Source: Wyeomyia smithii
Taxonomy: Eukaryota > Arthropoda > Insecta > Diptera > Culicidae
Direction of reading: 5' to 3'
NCBI RefSeq assembly: GCF_029784165.1
Contig: NC_073695.1
Coordinates: 12,313,786-12,377,785 of the forward strand
Length of the DNA: 64,000 nucleotides
In this document: in pieces, positions 24,801 through 34,012 of the stretch
Position numbering within the stretch: the stretch's first letter is position 1
Layout of the letters: the number at the start of each line of letters is the position of its first letter
Position numbers and translations under genes: made by a program
The notes under the pieces: model-generated
Database searches by the model: none
What the model was told of the DNA's origin: nothing
Seen by the model: the letters and a program-made list of their open reading frames with translations, nothing else

Positions 24801-26660
24801 GTAATTATGCCAACCGAAGACGGCAATTAAATAAACATCGCACCATTAATATTGGCGAAAGATTGAAACGGACGAGGGGAATAACTATACCTCCCTTTCC
24901 CTCACATGCTTTTACACCGACGAAAGCTTCGCTTAGCTGGCAGATCTGGAATGTAGACCAGCAGTTCAGTGGAGTTGATCCAGTTTCGATCATTAATCAT
25001 TTAGTCAGCGAAACCCGGCTAGTCTTGCGTGTCCCCACTATAATTCCCACCAACTGTCGACTTTTCTGCGAATTCGAATGTGACTTAGTACATTGTCATC
25101 ATTTGTTTGTAGAGCATTGCATAATTTTGTGCATTGTTTTTGTTTCCTCCAATAGTAAATCACGCATTTTGGGAGTCGCGATCGAGAGACGCAGTGTTAT
25201 CTGTGTTCACACGCGTCACTCAAAAGAGATGAACTTGACCCGAAAATTAATTCAGCAGTCGGTCAGATTTTTTGGAGCGGAAAGCCTGTGTGGGTCTTTT
25301 GGACAGAGCAAATTCAAGTTCACACGAAGTGTGAAACGTTTGCATTGCCTGGTAGGGTGATAAAATCATATATGCTCAAGGTGTCTCACTTTACCCATCT
25401 GACTGAGATCGATCAATCGTGATATCGATCCGTTCAAAGATAGACTAATACCCACCAATCGACCGGTTATGAAACTAAACTAGCACGTAGATCAATCAAA
25501 ATGCGCAAAAATATCAAATCCATACTAGGTCCTACATACAAAACAAATCGTGGAGACGAACAGCAGAAAAAAAAAAACGCAAACTCCTTGTCGCCCGAAT
25601 CTGGGTCAAGGTTGTGCCGGTTTCGTTTCGAGCAATTTTTACAATTTACTCACTCCGGCACTGCTTGTGATTCCGACCTGCTGCTGCTGCTGTGGCTGAT
25701 GTCGATTTTTTTGGTCGTTTTTGGTCTTCTTCTGGCCCCCTTTTTGCGCGCCCGCTTGCCTGCAGTCATCAACAAGCGAGTAGTGTACGCATAGTCCAGC
25801 CAGCCGGTCTGCTTGTACGTTTGTCTGTCTGTTTGTCTGCGGTTTTGTACGTAGTTGCACTACCACTAAAGACCACAACTTTCTGCGAGAGTCTGCGAGC
25901 GCGCATGAGAAAACGCGAGCTGTGTTTGCAAGTGAGCAGCAAAACTTTCGACATTGGATCATTTCTGTGGCCCCCCGATATGTAGGTACTAGAAAGGGGC
26001 TCCTCTCAACTATCCATTTTCAGCTGATCTGTCGTTGTTGATGGGTCTGACCCGGTGGACCCATGTTAACCGTGCGGTACTGAAAGGGTGTTGAGGAGAT
26101 TTTGCAAGTCGCTTACGCACTTTTTTTTCGTACGCACTGCTGGTCACGCCGCCGCAATGGCCAGGGTCTGACGGGAGACCTTCGTGTCGCAGATGGTACA
26201 CCAATTGTGGCTTGTAAAAAAATGATGTTCGGCAATCTGTCGAATTGGAGTGGCCAGTTGGCTTGGGTGAATTGATTAATATGAAGAAGGGTCATTTGAA
26301 ATTGGAACGAAATTGACTTTTATTGCGTTGTGATCGCATTATTAGATAGAAGATTATTTCAGGGTCATTATAGAGCCCTCATACCATTACAAATAAATTA
26401 TGAGATTATCAGTATTTGCATATCGGTTCAGCCATCTCCGAGAAATAGATGATAATTTGCTAGGGAAGTAGCATGCATCAAAATGCAGGAAAAAAGATAT
26501 TTTTGTCTAAGACTACTCTGCTGTTAATAAATATTGCTATATGCTGGCTATTTTATTATATTTTGACAATATTTTTCCCTCAAGAATAAAATTCTGGAAT
26601 AGCATATTCAATTCCTTGTAGAAATAATTGTAACTTCAAAACTACCACTTTAACCCAAAA
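21850..26660. other. Gene-free, mostly unique stretch
   Basis: About 22.14-23.8 kb and 24.4-26.2 kb are more GC-rich than the repeat blocks and contain several overlapping open frames of 60-211 codons. None shows a recognisable domain or consistent codon use, and the 211-codon frame at 24725-25360 has no family resemblance I can name. A CTG run (25680-25695) is simple sequence. Near 26.43 kb, CGGTTCAGCCATCTCCGAGAA resembles a scrap of the 21-kb culicine repeat. This could be an intron or intergenic spacer. Confidence 0.4.
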
Positions 26661-26981
26661 CAAAATTGGGATGTTTAGCTATATCAGTTTTTTATATCAT
26701 CTAAAAGAGCTGCATTTTCTAGGCAAAACGCGATTTTCAAAAAATTTCTATCATTGTCATTCAATTTTTAAATCACGAATTAAAACTGCTCGAAATCGCC
26801 ACAATGACAGTTCGTTCATATACTAACTGACATTGAAGAGAATTATAGTGATTTATATTCTTCATTTAAAAATCGAAACACAATCATATAAATGTTCAGA
26901 AAACCACGTTTTGCTCAGAAATTTACGCTCTTTTAACTGATATATAAAAATCAGAAATCCTTGAGCTAAACAACCCAATTG
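26661..26981. mobile_element. Fold-back MITE (related to 63718-64000)
   Basis: The ends are CAAAATTGGGATGTTTAGC (26661) and GCTAAACAACCCAATTG (ending 26981). The arms continue inward through ATATCAG, AGAGC(T/G) and AAAACGCG/AAACCACG words. The same arm sequence recurs at 63718-64000. It is non-coding. Confidence 0.7.
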
Positions 26982-28877
26982 TAGATAGCTTGTAGAATGT
27001 GCTCATAAATTTGCCTATTTTTTTATAAGAACAATTCTAGATTACCCATAAGAAAACCCGAAAATAGCGCTCTTTTTAGTGCTAGACCGTGCAATTCCTT
27101 ACCTGCTGTCACAACAACCAATCACACAATATCATACAATATTTTGTTTTATTATTGAGTATGGAAGCTAACGGGTGCACAACGAGTATATGCGTTTCAA
27201 TCCAAATTTTAATTTTGAGCATGAAGGGAAATATCACGTTTTTTTTCGGCAGAGATACATTAATCCAATTATGGTTTTTACAGTTGTAAAAATCATTCAA
27301 ATTTCTTTTATAAGCAGGTGTCCTCAAGATACTCAAGCTGCTTTTCACCGATTGAAAAACTGACGTGACTGCCAAGAACTAAGTGAAAAACCAGCCTGAA
27401 TTCAAACATTTCTGTAAAAACTTTGATTGAGAAATCTTTGTGAAACGGCGAGAATTCCGAATTTTACAGTTACACAATTTCGACAGTAGCTTTTCATCGC
27501 TCTAATTCCGAATTCCTCGTGAGCTCCGAGCACTGCAAAAAGTTTAAATTCCGCGCAGTTAAAAAATGCATTAGTTTCGATTCTTTGTGAATTGCGCTAT
27601 TTTGGAAGGCGCGTACAAACAAAACACGATAATTTTAAATTACGCGTGAGTTCCGAAAAACACGAATTTTTTGAAATCCGCGTAGTTTTGATTTCATGTC
27701 AAAAAAGCCACAAATACTCGTTCAAAAATAAACGAGTGGATTCAGAGATGTACAACAGCGTAAATTTTGAAATTCAAGTTAAATTCAAGAATTCCGCATG
27801 AACTCCGAAAGCCCCAAAATTTCTGGCTTTGCGTAGTAAAATACGCTTAAATCCCAAAAACTCGCGTGAAGAGTCTAAGTTAATTCCAACATTAAATAAG
27901 TGAAACTCCAGATTCTGTCGAAATTCCGCCATCTCCATCAGAAAGACATTAGAAATTCAAGCTATAAAAAACCGCGTGAATTGAGAAATTTGTATTTTAG
28001 AAATTGTTCCAAAATTTTCATTAAAAACGCATCTACATGCCACGCGAATTTCGGAAATCGCATAACAAAACCGCTTAAATCGAACTGAAGCCATAAATAA
28101 ATTATGAACTCCAAAATTTCAAATTTCAAAATTCGTGTTAAAATATCATAAATGCCTAACTCCGCGTAAATTCTGAAATCAACCAAAATTCCGAAATCTG
28201 CGTAGATATAGCGTAACTTTAAATTCCAAACTTAAAATGTTAAGCGAATTCCATGTGAACTTTAAAAACCACAAAAAAAAACAAAAACAATCAAATTCTG
28301 AATTCCGCATGAGTTCCAAAAACTACGCAAATTTCAAAATCCTCGTAGTGAAAAAATAGTTAAAATTCCGTGTGAATTACAAAATCCGTGATCAGAAATG
28401 CGTGTTAAAAAAACTCTAATTTGTAAATATGCGTGAGTTCCAAAGAAGAAATTTTTTTTTAATTTGCGTAGTACAGATTGAAATCTGAATTCCCAAATCT
28501 ATGGAAATCTTCTTAAAAACCGCGTGAACTTTTGAAACCAGCCGCGTAAATTGCGGAATTCACGTTTGAAAATAAACGCGTGAATTACGAATTCTGCGAA
28601 ATTCCGTTTAAAACTCGAAATTCGCAAAAAAAAATCCCGTAAATTTTGAAATCCAAGTTTAAAAACACGTTTGATTCCAGGGTCCCCATGAATTCCAAAA
28701 GCAGCAAAAATTTCCAACATGACATAGTAGTAAACTGCGTGAATCTCGAAATTCTCGTAATGAACCTGATGAACCAAAATTTGAAAAAACTCCAAAATCC
28801 GTCGAAATTCTGAAACCTTTATTAAAAACAGTGCAACCTTCGGAATCTAAGCAATAAAAATATTCATTAAATTTCAA

Positions 28878-29313
28878 TACAGTCAGGTTTCTTTCACGCG
28901 GGGGATACGTGCCTCGTAAAAAAAAACCGCGTAAAAAAACCGCGTTAATTCGAAAGTCCGCGTAGAAAAAAACCGCGTTAATTCAAAAATCCGCGTAAAA
29001 AAACACGTTTTTCAAAAAATCCGCGTAAAGTAGTCCAGCAAGAAGGGCTTTAGAAAAAACCCGAGACACTCTAGAACCAGTATTTAATTGTCCTCTTTGA
29101 CGGTCATTCCGGATCTTTCGGTGGGCGGAGAGTATTTTTTGGACTATGTCTTTTACTAGATAAACACTTCGTGAAAATTTTTTTGAATTAGCGCGGTATC
29201 GCGTAAAAAAAACCGCGTTAATTCAAAAATCCGCGTTAATTCAAGAATCCGCGTAAAAAAAAACCTCGTAAAAAACCGCGTATAAAAAAACCGCGTAAAA
29301 AAACCTGACTGTA
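28878..29313. mobile_element. pogo/Tigger-like MITE with internal CCGCGTAAA repeats
   Basis: TA (28878-28879 and 29312-29313) flanks inverted ends CAGTCAGGTTT at 28880 and its complement ending at 29311. A TA duplication with CAGT-type ends and a GCGGGGGATACGTGCC subterminal word is characteristic of pogo/Tigger elements. The 432-bp body consists largely of tandem AAAAAACCGCGTTAATTC-type units. There is no transposase. Confidence 0.8.
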
Positions 29314-30099
29314 TTATTGGTTAGAATAATTGCGTATTTTCTGACTTTTGATAAAAACCTATCTGATTTCTTCGTGAATTGCAAAAACCGCGTAACAAAC
29401 CACTTAAATTCAACTAGAGTCCAAAATACCCGTAAAAACGGCTAAAATTTTGAAATGCAAGGTGAATATGAACTGCGTAAATTCATAAATTAGTATTAAA
29501 AGAAGCGAAATGCCTAACTCCGCTTCAGTTTCGAAATTCGTCTGAATTCTAATCAAATAAATAAATTTCAAAACCCAAGTTTAAAAAAAACGCACAATCG
29601 CAAATTGCAAATTTCAACTCTAAAACCACAAATTTATAATATCCGCTTAATAAAACACCGCGTATATTCCGAGAAATTTGCCTGAATTATAAAACCTATT
29701 GAAATTCCGATAACTCCGCAAAAACCGTGTAAGCGAAGAAAAAAAGGTGTTGGTTCCGCATAAACTCCAAAAACCACGACAACTTGAAATCCGCGTGATA
29801 AAAACGGCGCGAATTTTGAAGTTTTGAAAATACACGGGGATTTTAAAATCCGCTTAAATTTTGAAATCTCGGTAAAATCCGTGTAAATTGTGAAATTCAG
29901 CAAAATAACTATAAAAGTTTTTTTTTTTTGAACCACGCAAACCACGCGGATTTTTAATCCGCAATAAATCCGCAAACTCTCGTAAATTCTTCTTAAAAAG
30001 TGCTTGATTTTCGAAATCTGCGTAATGAAAAAGCGCGTCAGTCACGAAATCAACGATAAAAAACGCATGAATTTTGTTGATAAATACAGATGTGGCCCT

Positions 30100-30400
30100 A
30101 TAGCTCAAAAAAATAAAGAAAGATTACAACTTTTCAACCATTCTTGTGAATTTTGGTGCCTCTAGAACAGAAAGCTTTTTCAGAGACTTAAGTGAGATTT
30201 CTCGTAAACATAATGCTAAGGTGACGAACTCGGCGAGCAATTAGTGTGCGACACTCTGACGCACTTGGACGCAATCAATAGGGGCTCCAAAATTCACAGG
30301 ACTGGCTAAAACGCTATAATTTTTCTAAGGCAACTGTTTTGAGCTTTGGGGTCGCATATTTTTCCTCTTTTGTCGACCAATCTTATAATTTCCGCGTGAA
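30100..30400 (-). repeat. GGCACC-AAAATTCAC fold-back family, copy 1
   Basis: On the - strand this aligns with 47096-47365: a GGTCGACAAAAG start, TTGCC near TTTTAG, then GTGAATTTTGGAGCCCC and, inverted, TAGAGGCACCAAAATTCAC. The two inverted words make a weak hairpin. Function unknown. Confidence 0.5.
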
Positions 30401-31032
30401 AAAACAATTTGCTCGTTTGAAATTTTTCTTTCAAATAGCGATGGGACTGCCAAAACAATGGACCACAAAAACCACGCGAATATTGAATCCGTAATAAATC
30501 CGCAAAATCACCGAAAGCTTCAAAATGCACGTAGGTTTAGATTAAAAGAAAAATTTCAAGATACGCGTAAATCCCGCATGAATTTAAAACACGTAAATTT
30601 CGAATTCCGTGTGAATTCCGAAGACTCCGAAGATTTTAAAATCCTCGTAATAAATCAACATATAACTTCCGAAATTCGCAAAAAAAAACTACGTGGGTTC
30701 TAAGCCCGTGTAAATAACAGAATCCACGTAAGTTCCGAAATCTGCAAAAATCCCGAAGTGCTGGTAAAAACCGTTTACATTTTGAAACGTAAGTTAAAAA
30801 AGTGAATGAATTTCGAAAACTACGAAAATTTTATTTAGGAAGTCGTGTAGTAAAAACCGTGTCATTTCCGAAATTTGCGCATGAAAAATCCAAAAACAGC
30901 TTAAATTGCGCATTAAAATTCCAAAATCTGCTTAAATTCCGATATATCCGCTATAACCAGCTAAATGTTAACAGCCGCGTTAATTCTAAAGTTTTTGAAA
31001 AAAAAAACGCTTACTTTTTTAAAGTTTCACAC

Positions 31033-31246
31033 TAAGAGTGTGGTCCCCGTGGTTAGCGATGTCTGTCGGCTAGCTCTCCCACACGGTTGTGATATCGGGT
31101 TCGATTCCCAATCGAGTCGAGGATCTTTACGAGCTGGAACTTTTCTCGACTCAGCACTGGGGCACGGTGTATCGTTGTACTTATCCTACGCATGCAAAAT
31201 GTGCCAAAAACAATTTCGATAACGAATTCTCTCAACTAATCTTCTG
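31033..31246 (+). mobile_element. tRNA-derived SINE
   Basis: It has a Pol III A-box-like TGGTTAGCGATG (31050-31061) and a B-box GGTTCGATTCC (31098-31108), spaced as in a tRNA. A tRNA-unrelated body follows, ending CGATAACGAATTCTCTCAAC. The same body, without the Pol III boxes, recurs at 50188-50322, showing that it is a dispersed repeat and not a tRNA gene. It lies at the edge of the minisatellite and directly abuts the Helitron-like element. Confidence 0.75.
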
Positions 31247-32214
31247 GAAGGGAGGGGTTCCATACAAATGAAACACAAATTTCTGCACATCTCAAAAACT
31301 AACCAAGCAAATGAAACCAAATTTGGCATGTGGATGTTTTAGGAGTGACAAATATGTCCATATTAGTTCGACACCCCTCCCTCTTCTTGAAGGGAGGGGT
31401 TCCATACAAATGAAACTCAAATTTCTGCATATCTAGAGAACTAACCAAGTAAATAGAACCAAATTAGGTAGGTGGATGTTTTTAAGGGGAAACAAATATA
31501 TCCATTTTGAAATCCAAGATGGCGACTTGCGGTTTCTGAAAACCAGCGGCAAATGACCAAAGACCACCCAATTTGGGTATTTCTGGAATTGTTATAATGC
31601 ACTGAAGCCAAAAGTCGACCTCAGACAATATTTTGAATTGTAAGATGGCGACTTCCGGTGTCTAGAAAACAGCCGAAAACGACAAAATACTACCCAATAT
31701 GAGTGTTTCTTCAACCAGATTGACGCTCAGAGGCCAGAAATTGTCTCCTAATGCCATTTTAAAATCCAAGATGGTGACTTACGGTTCCTGAAAAATAGCC
31801 TGAAGTGACCAAATACCACCCAATATGTGTATCACCGGATCCAGATGCAAGTAGCTAAAAATTGACCTCAGACACCAGTTTGATTTGTTAAATGGCAACT
31901 TCTGGGAAACAGCCGAAAATAACCGAATACTACTACATATGGATATTTCCGTAATCGAAATAATGTATAGGAGCCAAGCATTGACCCTGGACACCATTTT
32001 GAATTCGAAGATGACCACTTTCAGTTTCTAAAAAAAAACGACAATAACTAAAATGCATTCAATGTATTTCCGGAATATGGATGTTGTCATTCCGATAAAA
32101 CCAATCATTTCAAATGATATAAGCAAATCGCAAGGAATCAATGAATTTGAAATGTTTAAAATTATTAAATTAAACACTAAAATAGGCGAGACGAAGTTTG
32201 CCGGGTCAGCTAGT
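31247..32214 (+). mobile_element. Helitron-like non-autonomous element, copy 1
   Basis: The body is made of diverged units containing AAGATGGCGACTT(C/A)CGGT, GACCAAATACCACCCAATATG and GACCTCAGACACCA. The 3' end is ACGAAGTTTGCCGGGTCAGC followed by CTAGT at 32210-32214. CTAGT is the canonical Helitron 3' terminus, and the same end occurs at 45278. The usual 3' hairpin is weak. The left end is uncertain because this copy starts later than copy 2. No Rep/helicase is encoded. Confidence 0.6.
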
Positions 32215-33540
32215 TCTCCATAAAAAAGCTCAAGTTTCGAAACTCAGGGTAGAAAAAACAACTGCATGAAGTCCGAAATTCGCATTAGAATGTCCGATCT
32301 GCGTCTCAATTCCAAATTAACGTTAAAAACTCATTCCATGTGAACTCTCAGAACCACGGAAATGTTGAAGACTGCGTGAATTTCACGGTCCTCTTGAATT
32401 ACAAAATCTGCCTTAACTCCAATATCTCCGTTAAAACCACGAAAATTTCCAAATCCGCATAGTAAATGCTACAGGAATATCAAAATACGCGTAAATTCCA
32501 AGGTCTCATCATCTCGAAATCCGCCCAAAATTCCGAGTTGTCCGCTGAAAAGGGTTTGGATTTCAAAATCCTTGTGAATTTAAAAACCGCAAAGTAAGAA
32601 CTTGCGTCAATTTCGGGAATAAACGGAGAAAAATAACTTTCGAGTTAAGAAATTTTGTAAACCGTTTAGTAAAAAATCGCGTAATTTCCGCGATTCGCAT
32701 GAAAAGCACGTAAATCTCGAAATTAATAAATAATAATCGCGTAATTCCCGCGATTCGCATGAAAAATACCGCGCAAATTCCAAATATACTAAAATTGGAA
32801 CGATAAAGAGAAGATTAGCATGGCCCCTGCGGAAGGTTAACATGCGAAATTGTGAACTCTAAAAACAACAAAAACCGTTTAAATTCCGAAATCCGCATAA
32901 ATTCTGAAATATGCATGTAAACCGCGTACATTCTGCGCGGTTCAAAAACACAAACGTAACAGAAAAATGACTAAATTTCTGAATGCGCGTTCAAAATTAT
33001 AGCGCGTGAAATCATGAACTTTTCACAAATTCCGAAAATCATGAAAATTCCTCAAAAATCGCGTATATTTCAAAAAAAAACGTGTAAATTCCACAAGCTC
33101 CCAAAAATTTAAAAAACCGCGTGGTAAAATCCACGCGAATTCAAAAAATCGTCATAAAAATCACGTAAACCACAATATACGCGTAGATTCCAAAATATCC
33201 ATAAACACTTTGAAAACCATGGAAATTTCAAAATTCGACTCATACAAAGTCACGGGTATTCCGAAATTGGCGTAGAACAAAAAAAAATCCGCTTAAATTC
33301 CAAAATTCACGTGAATCTTGAAATCCACAAAAATTTTCTTGTCCCTATTAAAACCGCGAATTCCGCCTGAGTTCTGAAATTAACGTAAAAACCTACGCGA
33401 GATTCCTGAATTCCTAAATCTCCGTAAAAATAACAAGTATAATTCGAAATCCAGAATAAAAACTTAATGAAAAAAAAAACAAAAAATCTACGTAAACAAC
33501 ACTTGAATCACAAAATTCGCGTGAAATAGTCTCCAGTAAA
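32215..33540 (+). repeat. Degenerate ~20-bp minisatellite, block 3
   Basis: The CCGCGTAAATTCCGAAA-type array resumes immediately after the Helitron-like end, so that element was inserted into, or at the edge of, the array. A recent duplication is visible: a TCGCGTAATT(T/C)CCGCGATTCG unit occurs at about 32686 and again at about 32738. Confidence 0.75.
32781..32857 (+). pseudogene. U6 spliceosomal snRNA fragment
   Basis: From 32781 the sequence tracks the highly conserved U6 core: ATATACTAAAATTGGAACGA, then GAGAAGATTAGCATGGCCCC and a degraded 3' segment ending near TTGTGAA. The 5' stem (the first ~20 nt of U6) and the terminal T-run are missing. The invariant ACAGAGA box reads AAAGAGA, so it cannot work in splicing. 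It is embedded in minisatellite sequence on both sides. U6 RNA is a known template-switch partner of LINE reverse transcriptases, a likely origin, although no LINE is attached here. Confidence 0.9.
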
Positions 33541-33719
33541 TTGCGCTATCAATAATATGAATTTTCCTATGAACCCAATCAAACTCTGTGGGAGTATATC
33601 TTATTATTCATCAGTAAAAAATTTACCTTTAATGGTGCTATTGTATCGATTTGAAAACAGTTTTTAGATCCACAAAGTTAGTTTTGCTGACAACCAATTA
33701 TCGAGGTTAAGAGAAATCC

Positions 33720-33733
33720 ATCAACAAACCATC
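33720..33733 (+). repeat. Target-site duplication, Jockey B (3' side)
   Basis: ATCAACAAACCATC here is identical to 38159-38172 at the other end of the element. A 43-bp non-element segment (33734-33776) lies between this duplication and the A-tract. Confidence 0.85.
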
Positions 33734-33776
33734 ACGAAGACGACGAAGAGCGGAGAACCTCTGGTGGCCATAGCAA
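33734..33776 (-). other. 43-bp segment 3' of the Jockey B A-tract
   Basis: Read on the - strand, the element's 15-A tract (complement of 33777-33791) is followed by 43 bp that are absent from the 3' end of copy A, and then by the target duplication. This is the position of a 3' transduction: downstream flank of the parent copy carried by read-through RNA. No second A-tract is present, so other origins (untemplated filler, template switch) remain possible. Confidence 0.6.
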
Positions 33777-34012
33777 TTTTTTTTTTTTTTTAAGGCGGGA
33801 TTTGTTAGTAGCTTAAGTATTTATGATAAATATTAGTAAATAATGAGTATGTGTGTCCAATCACAAATGGTGACTTCTCAACACTGTTAGAAATTTGTAA
33901 TTTTAATTGTTAGGATTTGTTTGCTTTCGCAATTAGGGCTTATCATTCGTAGGGATTTAAACCTACTTGTCAGAAAAGGGGAAGTAAACTTACAACTAAC
34001 TTAATTGCTAAC

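Larger units (their letters stand above)
27420..31030 (+). repeat. Degenerate ~20-bp minisatellite, block 2
   Basis: The + strand is built of imperfect CCGCGTAAATTCCGAAA-type words separated by 15-40 bp, hundreds of times over. Open frames here are products of the repeat, not genes. It is interrupted by the pogo-like MITE at 28880-29311 and by another repeat at about 30100-30400. The shared word CCGCGTAAA is also the internal unit of that MITE. Confidence 0.8.

Noticed and set aside
24725..25360. 211-codon open frame on the + strand as a host gene
   Set aside because: No recognisable motif, unusual composition (many Cys/Arg/Ser from mixed sequence) and other-strand frames of similar quality. 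Kept as unannotated.
25501..25985. Overlapping frames on both strands around a CTG run
   Set aside because: Open on both strands because of skewed simple sequence; neither has a recognised domain.
31050..31108. Functional tRNA gene at 31.05 kb
   Set aside because: The A- and B-boxes belong to a SINE; the body is repeated at 50.19 kb and stems do not pair.
32781..32857. Functional U6 snRNA gene
   Set aside because: Missing 5' end, mutated ACAGAGA box and no 3' T-run or upstream PSE/TATA.
27420..33540. CRISPR array
   Set aside because: The short CCGCGTAAATTCC repeats are diverged, irregularly spaced, and the intervals are themselves repeat-like; the context is eukaryotic.
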